Of a stretch of DNA of 64,000 nucleotides, positions 15,877 through 22,725 are shown piece by piece; position 1 is the stretch's first letter, and every line of letters begins with the position of its first letter. The notes under the pieces are model-generated. The model was given only the letters and a program-made list of their open reading frames with translations. It was not told the origin of the DNA and made no database searches. Source of the DNA: JALYUA01 sp038203955 (GTDB lineage Bacteria; Acidobacteriota; Thermoanaerobaculia; UBA5066; Gp7-AA6); the NCBI GenBank assembly GCA_038203955.1, contig JBBRDK010000003.1:15000-78999 (forward strand), read 5' to 3'. The position numbers and the translations under genes were made by a program.

Positions 15877-16908
15877 ATGCGCGTGCTCGCGGGAGATATC
15901 GGCGGCACGAAGACCGCCGTCGCCATCGTCGAGGTCGGCGTGCGTCGGCTCACGCTCGAACGGTCGAAGAAGTATGCGAGCGGCGATTACGGCTCGCTCG
16001 AGGAGATCCTGGAGGACTTCCTCGCGCGCGAACGCCGCGTTCCCCGCTCCGCCGGCTTCGGCGTTGCTGGCCCGGTCGTCGCCGGGGCGTCCCGAATCAC
16101 CAAGCTGCCCTGGCTGATCGCCGAGAAGCGGCTCTCGCGAGCCCTCCAGATCCCTCGCGTCACGCTCGTGAACGATTTCGTGGCCGCGGCGCTCGGGATT
16201 CCGTATCTGACGCGGAGGCAGTTCGCCACCGTCGCGGCCGGCGAGCCGGAGCGCGGCGGCGCGATGGCGTTGATCGGCGCGGGGACGGGCCTCGGCCAGG
16301 CGGCCTTGTGGACGGCGGGCGGACGAGTGGAGGCCTTGCCGTCGCAGGGAGGCCATGCGGACTTCGGGCCCCGCAATCCCCGGGAGGACCGCATGGTGGT
16401 TTTCGTGCGGCGCCGGTTCGGCCGGGTCAGCCGCGACCGGCTCCTGTCGGGCGAGGGGCTGGCGCACATCTACGATTTCCTCAAGGAAGACGGCGTTGCC
16501 GCGGAGTCCGACGCCGTCGCGCACGCCTTCGCAACGGAGGACCGCGCGGCGGTCATCGGCCGCCTCGGGCTGTCCGGGGGGGATCGTCTCTGCGCCGAGG
16601 CCCTCGCGACGTTCGTTTCGATTTACGGGTCCGAGGCGGGAAATCTGGCGCTCCAGTACCGCTCGACGGGGGGACTCTATGTGGGGGGAGGCATCGCGAC
16701 CCGGATCCTTCCGGCCCTGCTCGGCGGCTCCTTTCTGGAGGCGTTCCGGAACAAGCCGCCGATGGAGGAGCTCCTGGCCCGCATTCCGATCCGGATCGTG
16801 CGCGAGCCGAGGCTCGGGCTCTTCGGCGCGGCGGCCGCCGCCTACCGGACCGCGATCGAGACGACGCGTCCCTCTTCGAAGACAACGCGCCGCGCCGCCC
16901 GGCGGTAA
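15877..16908 (+). CDS. glk: Glucokinase
   Basis: A 343-aa ROK-unrelated bacterial glucokinase (GLK family, Pfam Glucokinase). It begins MRVLAGDIGGTKTAVAIVEV (ATP phosphate loop) and contains LPWLIAEKRL, LVNDFVAAALGIPYL (catalytic Asp), GAGTGLGQA and SQGGHADFGPRN (sugar-binding His/Glu region). It phosphorylates glucose with ATP in the cytoplasm. The C-terminal ~20 residues (from SSKTTRRAARR backwards) are basic and lie in DNA that overlaps the opposite-strand gene by 67 bp. No clear ribosome site precedes the ATG; a dispersed repeat element ends 27 bp upstream. Confidence 0.93.
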   Translation: MRVLAGDIGGTKTAVAIVEVGVRRLTLERSKKYASGDYGSLEEILEDFLARERRVPRSAGFGVAGPVVAGASRITKLPWLIAEKRLSRALQIPRVTLVNDFVAAALGIPYLTRRQFATVAAGEPERGGAMALIGAGTGLGQAALWTAGGRVEALPSQGGHADFGPRNPREDRMVVFVRRRFGRVSRDRLLSGEGLAHIYDFLKEDGVAAESDAVAHAFATEDRAAVIGRLGLSGGDRLCAEALATFVSIYGSEAGNLALQYRSTGGLYVGGGIATRILPALLGGSFLEAFRNKPPMEELLARIPIRIVREPRLGLFGAAAAAYRTAIETTRPSSKTTRRAARR

Positions 16909-17213
16909 TCCCAGCGGACCAGCCTCCGTCCTTCTTCCTTGTATTCGACGGTCGAATCGGGCTGCCCGAGGAGGCCACGCACTTCCGAATAGGTCATTCC
17001 TTCCTTGACCATGCCGACGGCCACGTCCTGGTCCCCGGCGACGGCGGGCGCCGCCTCCGCGACGACGCGCTTGTGCTCGGACTCCTGGACGACGGCGTTG
17101 GTCTTCAGCAGGGGATTGGTCAGCCGGTCGATGAGGCCCGATACCGTGGGCTTGTCGCGGACGATCCAGAGAACGACGAGGACGACGACGACGAGAAGTA
17201 TGAGGCGCTTCAC
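16842..17213 (-). CDS. Membrane-anchored BamE/SmpA-like protein
   Basis: A 123-aa protein from GTG 17213 with an N-terminal membrane anchor (LILLVVVVLVVLWIV) and a C-terminal domain: VAVGMVKEGMTYSEVRGLLG, then QPDSTVEYKEEGRRLVRWDY and VVFEEGRVVSI. This is the SmpA/OmlA fold found in BamE and related proteins, where the G-M-T-x-x-E-V-x-x-x-L-G-x-P motif is typical. It lacks a lipobox, so it is probably an inner-membrane protein and not BamE itself. Its 3' end overlaps the glucokinase 3' end on the other strand. Confidence 0.65.
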   Translation of the reverse strand: MKRLILLVVVVLVVLWIVRDKPTVSGLIDRLTNPLLKTNAVVQESEHKRVVAEAAPAVAGDQDVAVGMVKEGMTYSEVRGLLGQPDSTVEYKEEGRRLVRWDYRRAARRVVFEEGRVVSIAVR

Positions 17214-17229
17214 GTCGAGACCCGGTCTT

Positions 17230-17574
17230 CTAGCGCGGGAGCTCCGCGAGGATGCGCTCGACGCGCGCGTCGAGCTCCGCCATGGTGCGGAGGCACGCCG
17301 GTTCCTGGCCGGGCAACGCCTGCCAGAGAATCGTTTCCGGAGAAAAGACCGCGTCTTCGAGCGACGGCTCTCCTTCCGCGAGCCCGAGCGTGCGCTCTTC
17401 CCGAAGCATGGAACGCCGCGCGTGAAGCAGGGCCTCGAGAGCCCGCGCCCCCGGCTGAATGCGGAACTGCAGCACGCGTGGAGACTTCGGGTCCGCGGAG
17501 AGAGCGCTCGTGCCGGAGGACTCCGGACGCTCCGCCGAAGACTCCGAGGGCTCTATCCATTTTTGAGGGGTCAT
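17230..17574 (-). CDS. Hypothetical protein, paralogue of 17710 gene
   Basis: A 114-aa protein with a polar N-terminus and a helical C-terminal half: LHARRSMLREERTLGLAEGE, PSLEDAVFSPETI, then CLRTMAELDARVERILAEL. The segment A-x-R-R-x-M-x-R-E-E-R-T-x-G, EPS-x-ED and the C-terminal helix recur in the next gene upstream, so the two are tandem paralogues. No known family is recognised. It ends 17 bp before the start of the BamE-like gene, so the three probably form one minus-strand operon, although a terminator-like hairpin follows the first gene. Confidence 0.6.
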   Translation of the reverse strand: MTPQKWIEPSESSAERPESSGTSALSADPKSPRVLQFRIQPGARALEALLHARRSMLREERTLGLAEGEPSLEDAVFSPETILWQALPGQEPACLRTMAELDARVERILAELPR

Positions 17575-17681
17575 CGGAAAAAGAGAGTGCGAGCGGCGTG
17601 CCGGGACGGGCCCCGGCCCGAAGTGCCTCCGGAGCAGGGTCTTGGGATTCAGGCGGACCGGGAGGAAAGAAGGAAGCGCCG

Positions 17682-17704
17682 AAAACCGTCACTTTCGGTG
17701 ACGG
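17682..17704 (-). terminator. Hairpin terminator after the 17710 gene
   Basis: On the minus strand CCGTCAC and GTGACGG pair around CGAAA and are followed by TTTT. It starts 6 bp after the stop of the 118-aa gene and may reduce read-through into its paralogue. Confidence 0.65.
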
Positions 17705-17709
17705 AAGTC

Positions 17710-18066
17710 TTACTGTCCGAGCGAGCGCAGAGCTTCGCGCGCCCGGTTTGCCCGCTCGACGAGCTCTTCGACCTTCTGCCGGCACCAGGCGACCTGCGAG
17801 GTGAGGACGAACCAGCGGATCTCGGTGGACGTCACGTTCGGGTCTTCCATGGACGGCTCGTCCCACTCGACGCCGCGGGTGCGTTCCTCCCGGATCATCG
17901 CGCGGCGGGCGTAGCGAATGGCTTCCAGATCGCCGGGTGATGCGAGCTTCAGGTCAAAACGCAGCGTAATCCGGCGGGAGAGGTCGATCCGAACGGCGAC
18001 GGCATCGCCGTCCGCCTGAACGGCGGACGCCGCCGCCAGGCTCTCGATCACGCGAATAGGTTTCAT
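17710..18066 (-). CDS. Hypothetical protein, paralogue of 17230 gene
   Basis: A 118-aa protein from ATG 18066 (ATG 18081 is an alternative). It has an N-terminal beta part (AVRIDLSRRITLRFDLKLAS) and a helical part: IRYARRAMIREERTRGVEWD, EPSMEDPNVTSTEIRW and VEELVERANRAREALRSL. It shares the ARRxMxREERTxG and EPSxED motifs with its neighbour. It is cytoplasmic by sequence and divergent from isocitrate dehydrogenase, sharing a ~100-bp promoter region with it. Function unknown. Confidence 0.6.
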   Translation of the reverse strand: MKPIRVIESLAAASAVQADGDAVAVRIDLSRRITLRFDLKLASPGDLEAIRYARRAMIREERTRGVEWDEPSMEDPNVTSTEIRWFVLTSQVAWCRQKVEELVERANRAREALRSLGQ

Positions 18067-18166
18067 GGGACGGGCGGGCATTATAGCCCCGTTTTGCCGC
18101 CGGAGACCAGCCCGGGTCTTCCGGGGCCTCCGGCATAGAATCCCCGCTCTATCGGGAAAGGACGTC

Positions 18167-19621
18167 ATGAACGAGAAGGTTCCCATCACGGTCGCGGCGG
18201 GGGACGGGATCGGCCCGGAGATCATGGCCGCCACCCTCCATATCCTGGAATCCGCGGGCGCGAAGCTCGAGATCGAGACCATCGAGATCGGTGAAAAGGT
18301 CTATCTCTCTGGAAACAGTGCGGGAATCGCCCCCTCTGCCTGGGAATCCCTGCGGCGAACGAAGGTCTTCCTGAAGGCCCCCATCACGACCCCGCAGGGG
18401 GGAGGGTTCAAGAGCCTGAACGTCACGACCCGGAAGACCCTCGGCCTGTACGCCAACATCCGGCCCTGCGTGGCTTACCACCCGTTCGTCGACACCCTCC
18501 ACCCGGGGATGGACGTCGTGATCGTCCGCGAGAACGAAGAGGACCTCTACGCCGGAATCGAGTACCGGATCTCGCCGGACGTCACGCAGTGCCTGAAGCT
18601 GATCACGCGCCGCGGCACGGAAAGGATCGTCCGGTACGCCTTCGAGTACGCCCGGGCCCACGCGCGCAAGCGGGTGACCTGCTTCACCAAAGACAACATC
18701 ATGAAGATCACCGACGGTCTCTTCCATCGCGTTTACGACGAGATCGGGGCGGAGTACCCGGACATCGAGAAGGAGCACTGGATCGTCGACATCGGCGCGG
18801 CGAAGCTCGCCGACACCCCGGAGGCCTTCGACGTCATCGTGATGCCCAACCTGTACGGCGACATCCTCTCCGACGTGGCGGCGCAGATCGCGGGCTCGGT
18901 GGGCCTCGCGGGCTCCGCCAACATCGGAGCGCGGTGCGCGATGTTCGAGGCGATCCACGGTTCGGCGCCCCGGCGGGCGGGACAGAACCTCGCCAACCCT
19001 TCGGGTCTCCTCCTGGGCGCCGTGATGATGCTGGTGCACATCGGGCAGCCCGAAGTCGCCGAGAGCGTCCACAACGGCTGGTTGAAGACTCTGGAGGACG
19101 GCGTGCACACCTACGACGTCTACACGGAAGGCGTGAGTCGCGAAAAGGTGGGAACGAAGGAATTTGCAGAAGCGGTCGTCCAGCGCCTCGGACACGTGCC
19201 GGAGAAGCTGAAGGCCGTGCGGTACGGCGCAACGCCCCCGCGCGGAGCGGAGCTTCAGAATGCGCCGCCGCCGCAGGTCGGGAAGAAAGAGGTTGTGGGC
19301 GTCGACGTGTTCGTCGACTGGCCGACGGGAACTCCGGACGAGTTGGGACAAAAGCTCCAGGGCGCCGTCGGCGGAGGCCTGAAGCCCACCATGATCACGA
19401 GCCGCGGACTGAAAGTCTGGCCGGACGGTTTTCCGGAGACGTTCACGTCCGACAACTTCCGATGCCGTTTCATGGCGCAGACCGGCGCCGCCTCTCTCAC
19501 GCCGCGCGAGATCATCGCACTGCTCGAGCGCGTCACCGCCGCCGGGCTGGTGTTCGGGAAGATCGAGACGCTGGCCGTGTACGACGGAGAGAAGGGCTAC
19601 ACGCTGGGGCAGGGAGAATAG
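18167..19621 (+). CDS. icd: Isocitrate dehydrogenase, long (Thermus-type) form
   Basis: A 484-aa protein from ATG 18167, preceded by AAAGGACGTC. The catalytic core (residues 1-340) has the IDH/IPMDH signatures VAAGDGIGPEIMA, IVRENEEDLYAGIEY (isocitrate binding) and NLYGDILSDVAAQIAGSVGL. A C-terminal domain of about 140 residues follows (VGVDVFVDWPTGTPDELGQK, then LPT-type helices). This layout and length match the Thermus thermophilus enzyme (about 496 aa) and not the E. coli form. It oxidises isocitrate to 2-oxoglutarate in the TCA cycle; cofactor choice (NADP or NAD) cannot be read with certainty. Confidence 0.93.
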   Translation: MNEKVPITVAAGDGIGPEIMAATLHILESAGAKLEIETIEIGEKVYLSGNSAGIAPSAWESLRRTKVFLKAPITTPQGGGFKSLNVTTRKTLGLYANIRPCVAYHPFVDTLHPGMDVVIVRENEEDLYAGIEYRISPDVTQCLKLITRRGTERIVRYAFEYARAHARKRVTCFTKDNIMKITDGLFHRVYDEIGAEYPDIEKEHWIVDIGAAKLADTPEAFDVIVMPNLYGDILSDVAAQIAGSVGLAGSANIGARCAMFEAIHGSAPRRAGQNLANPSGLLLGAVMMLVHIGQPEVAESVHNGWLKTLEDGVHTYDVYTEGVSREKVGTKEFAEAVVQRLGHVPEKLKAVRYGATPPRGAELQNAPPPQVGKKEVVGVDVFVDWPTGTPDELGQKLQGAVGGGLKPTMITSRGLKVWPDGFPETFTSDNFRCRFMAQTGAASLTPREIIALLERVTAAGLVFGKIETLAVYDGEKGYTLGQGE

Positions 19622-19879
19622 GCCTCCATCGCATCGCTCCCTTCGATTCGCCGGCTGCCTCGGGGCCCTTCGGGAAGGCCTCCCAGCGGGGAAGCTGCGC
19701 ACAGAACGCGGCCGTGTACACCGCGGAGAGGTAGACCCGGGCGGCCGTCAGCAACCAGTGCACCTTCCCTCTGCCAATCGGCCGAGCTCTTCCTTCCAGT
19801 CCAGGCGCGCCGGCAGAAGAGGAGCAATGCCGCCAACCCGAAGAGCAGCCTCCGGCGACGCGCTAATGCAGCAGGCGCG
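19622..19879 (-). other. Gap with degraded-looking hydrophobic coding traces
   Basis: Between icd and the convergent methyltransferase. On the minus strand one frame reads LLFGLAALLLFCRRAWTG and a different frame reads HWLLTAARVYLSAVYTAAF, both starting after a GGAGG. They could be the two halves of a frameshifted small membrane protein at the end of the methyltransferase operon, but neither half is recognisable, so I do not call a gene. Confidence 0.25.
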
Positions 19880-20683
19880 TCATGGGCGGGGTGGCGTCTC
19901 TCCGACCCGCCGGAGCCGGAATACGGTCACGAACGGGGTGACTCGAAAGGCGCCGAGAAGCTTGAATCCGGCGTCGGAGAAGAGCCGGAGCCACAGACTT
20001 CGGGCCAGGAAGTGGAACGCCCCGGGCCCGAACGCGAGCAGATTCCAGGAGTCCCGCATGTGCTCGACCACGACGAGATCTCCGCCGGGTCGAAGGACAC
20101 GCCGGAGCTCCTGGAAGAACAGGAGCCGCTCGCTCGACTTCCGAAGCTCGTGGGCTGCGAAGACGACGAAAGCGGCGTCCTCGGCGCCGTCCCCCAGAGG
20201 GATCTTCCCGAAGTGGATCCGGACGGGCGCCGCGCCGGTCCGTGAGATGGACCGGGCCCGCCCTATGGACGGCTCGGTCATCGCGTCGGGATGGTGGAAG
20301 TCGAAGGTCGTGAGCCGGGCGGAAGGAAATCTCTCGAACAGGCGAGCCGAGGTCTCGTCCAGCCCGGCGTGGAAGTTGGCGATCGAGAGGGGCTGCGACG
20401 GGAGAGCAAGGTCGATCCAGCTCCCGTCCGCGATCTTCGAGCGATCGTAAACGAGGTGGGATGCCCCGAGCGACGCGAGCGACCAGAACGCCGCCAGGCA
20501 AGCGGCCGGAAGTATCGTCGCGGCGACGACGGCGCTCGGCTGGCGTGCGACGCTCATGTAGGACCCGGCCGCCGCGCACAGGATGAGCGCGAGCCCGTAC
20601 GACGGCCAGTTGAAACGCAGGATCTGGAGGACGCCGCCGTAGGGCGAGCGGGGTGTCCGCAGGCTCTCCGGCCGGGCGCTCAT
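19880..20683 (-). CDS. Membrane-anchored class I SAM methyltransferase
   Basis: A 267-aa protein from ATG 20683. The N-terminus has two likely membrane segments (GLALILCAAAGSYMSV and VVAATILPAACLAAFWSLAS). A Rossmann-like domain follows, where ASHLVYDRSKIADGSWI stands near motif I, AAFVVFAAHELRKSSERL near motif II/III, and LRRVLRPGGDLVVVEHMRD is the clear post-I/post-II methyltransferase signature. The glycine-rich motif I is not canonical. It overlaps the upstream DUF2071-like frame by 4 bp (ATGA), so the two are translationally coupled. Substrate unknown. Confidence 0.75.
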   Translation of the reverse strand: MSARPESLRTPRSPYGGVLQILRFNWPSYGLALILCAAAGSYMSVARQPSAVVAATILPAACLAAFWSLASLGASHLVYDRSKIADGSWIDLALPSQPLSIANFHAGLDETSARLFERFPSARLTTFDFHHPDAMTEPSIGRARSISRTGAAPVRIHFGKIPLGDGAEDAAFVVFAAHELRKSSERLLFFQELRRVLRPGGDLVVVEHMRDSWNLLAFGPGAFHFLARSLWLRLFSDAGFKLLGAFRVTPFVTVFRLRRVGETPPRP

Positions 20684-21445
20684 CGCGACCCGGCGGCCGG
20701 GTGGTCCAGGACGCCCCTTTTCCACCGGTAGGGGACGTCCTCGAGCCAGAAGGCGTTCGCCAGTCGGACGGGGGACTCGCGAAAGGGAGTCCCTTCCAGG
20801 AACGTGCACTTGCGAACCTCCACGGTGACCGGTCGGGGATTCCAGTGGGTTCGGACGCCCTCGATCATGACGATCGAGCCGGTCGCGGGTTCGTAATCGA
20901 AGGTGAAGGGAAGCGGACCGGCGTATTTCCGCGCAACCCCGAAATCGGGGAAAGGAGACCCGTCGGGCGGACGGCCCGGCTCGGCATCCAATCGCGCGCA
21001 GACTTCGAGGTCCGCGTCGCCCCGGGCCGTCGTGATGCGGAGATCCAGAGAATCCGCCGTACGCACCTCCCGTACCGTGGACACGCGGTAGTTGTAGTGC
21101 GTCAGGAGATTGCCCGCCATCTTCATGACTCGGCTGTCCGTGTCGCTCCTCAGAATCTTCAGGCCGCGCAGCGTCCGCCCGTCGGCCGTTCGATGGCGCG
21201 TGAAGATCCGGTATCCCGAAAGTAAGAAATCGCACCCCAGGATCGCCGGCACGAACGCGGGACGCAGCTTTCGCGTCCTCACCAGCGCGATGGCGAGAAA
21301 TCCCGAATCCTCGTAGGTGTCCAGGGTCAGGCCGGGAGGCAGGAGCGGCGCCAGTGTCTTGGCGGGGTATGCGCGTCAGCACGAGCGAATACTCGAAGTG
21401 CGCCCGGATCGGGATCGGATGACGCTTCCATGCCGCGAACGTCAA
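20680..21445 (-). pseudogene. DUF2071/acetoacetate-decarboxylase-like protein, frameshifted
   Basis: The reading frame starts at TTG 21445 with GGAGGCTCG upstream and encodes WKRHPIPIRAHFEYSLVLT. Near 21378 it must gain one base to continue as AYPAKTLAPLLPPGLTLDTY, ALVRTRKLRPAFVPAILG and on to DVPYRWKRG at the end. Joined, it is about 250 aa and resembles the DUF2071 (YqjF-like, acetoacetate decarboxylase fold) family. The first start overlaps the stop of the DoxX-like gene (TTGA). Removing one base in GACGCGCATACC restores the frame, so this is a +1 insertion in the sequence: recent decay or a sequencing error. Confidence 0.65.
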
Positions 21446-21871
21446 CGAGCCTCCGGCCGCGAATCCGACGCCCGCCCGGAAACGCGTCGCGGATCGGCGA
21501 GCGCGAGGTACCACGCCATTCCCACCAGAACAACGTTCGCGCCCACCATCGGATAGGGCGCGAGGAGAAGATCCTTCGCGAAGGCGATCTCCAGCGTGTT
21601 CATGCAGACCAGCGCGACGGTCATCACCGCGGCGCACGCCTTCGGGCTTCTCCCACTCAGGACCCAGACGCCCAGGAGCATCTCGCCAACGCCGATGCAC
21701 GCCGTCAGAGGTCCCGAGAGCCCGGCGCCGACGGCCCTTCCCACGATCGCCCGATGTCTCGGAACGAGGTCCAGAAGCTTCGATCCCAACCCCTGGGACC
21801 ACCCAGACGGAGGCGACTCCGTACCGGATGACGGAGAAATAGACCGGACGGCGGACATCCCGCGGCGTCAA
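21442..21871 (-). pseudogene. DoxX-like membrane protein, frameshifted
   Basis: The N-terminal part (VYFSVIRYGVASVWVV) is in one frame and the rest (GLGSKLLDLVPRHRAIVGRA, then ACIGVGEMLLGVWVLSGRSP and LLLAPYPMVGANVVLVGMAW) in another. They join if one C is removed from the CCC at about 21801-21804, giving a typical four-helix DoxX-like family protein of ~140 aa. The start is uncertain (TTG 21871 or GTG 21895). It overlaps the next gene by TTGA. With the adjacent frameshift this suggests a decaying or mis-sequenced operon of DoxX-like, DUF2071-like and methyltransferase genes. Confidence 0.6.
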
Positions 21872-21959
21872 CCCTCCGGCAATCGGTTCAGGCACCGTGA
21901 GCGTGTCGTCATCTTGGCACGGACGGGGTCCGAGCAATACGGGCGCCGGCGTGCTCGGC

Positions 21960-22658
21960 TCAGCCGAGATCGAAGAGGAGGATCTCGGTTCCCCGCTCTC
22001 CGACGAGCTCGAGGGCCTTCTCTGCGGAGATCGCGCCGCCATCGCCGTGCTCAAGGCGGTTCCCGTTCACGGACACGGACCCTCTTGCCGCCTGGACCCA
22101 TGCAAAGCGGCCCGGGGCGAGCTCGTGCGCAAGGGTCTTTCCCCGCTCCCAGTTCGCGACGAAGAGCCGGACGTCCTGGTGGATCGTCAGCGATCCGTCT
22201 CGTCCGTCGGGCGAAGCGATCTCGCGGAGCCTTCCTCGCCGCTCTTCTTCTGGAAACGCGGTCTGCTCGTACTCCGGCGGGAGGCCGTCCCGGTCCGGCA
22301 GGATCCAGATCTGGAGAAAGTGAAGGGGGTCTGTTGGCGACGGATTGCGCTCGCTGTGCCGCACCCCCGTTCCCGCGCTCATCCGCTGGAGCTCTCCGGG
22401 GCGGATGACCGAGCCATTCCCCAGGCTGTCGTTGTGCTCGAGCGACCCCGCGAGGACCCAGGAGAGGATCTCCATGTCGCGGTGGGCGTGTGTGGGAAAT
22501 CCCTCGCCCGGCCGCACGCGGTCCTCGTTGATCACGCGCAGATCGCGGAACCCCATGTAGCGCTCGTCGTAGTAGTCCGCGAACGAGAAGGTGTGCCGCG
22601 TGTTCAACCAGCCGTGATCCGCGCCGCCGCGCTCGTCCGCCTTCCGGAACGAAATCAT
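21960..22658 (-). CDS. Pirin family protein
   Basis: A 232-aa bicupin. The start is ATG 22658, with GGGAGGCGAC upstream. The N-terminal cupin is typical of pirin: RHTFSFADYYDERYMGFRDL, then FPTHAHRDMEILSWVLAGSL with the metal-binding His residues and Glu, and MSAGTGVRHSERNPS. The C-terminal cupin is shorter. Bacterial pirins are iron-binding; some (YhaK, YhhW) have quercetinase-like activity and others modulate pyruvate dehydrogenase. It lies between the histidine kinase and the DoxX-like operon, all on the minus strand. Confidence 0.93.
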   Translation of the reverse strand: MISFRKADERGGADHGWLNTRHTFSFADYYDERYMGFRDLRVINEDRVRPGEGFPTHAHRDMEILSWVLAGSLEHNDSLGNGSVIRPGELQRMSAGTGVRHSERNPSPTDPLHFLQIWILPDRDGLPPEYEQTAFPEEERRGRLREIASPDGRDGSLTIHQDVRLFVANWERGKTLAHELAPGRFAWVQAARGSVSVNGNRLEHGDGGAISAEKALELVGERGTEILLFDLG

Positions 22659-22725
22659 GTCGCCTCCCGGCGGCCGCTCCACGCGGACCGACTCCGCGGA
22701 TTACGCGGCCGGGCGCTTCACGGGT

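Noticed and set aside
19880..22054. A single 724-aa minus-strand open frame
   Set aside because: Only its last 267 residues look like a protein (methyltransferase). The rest is Arg/Ser/Pro-rich shadow sequence crossing the DoxX-like and DUF2071-like genes, apart from short true segments that reveal the frameshifts.
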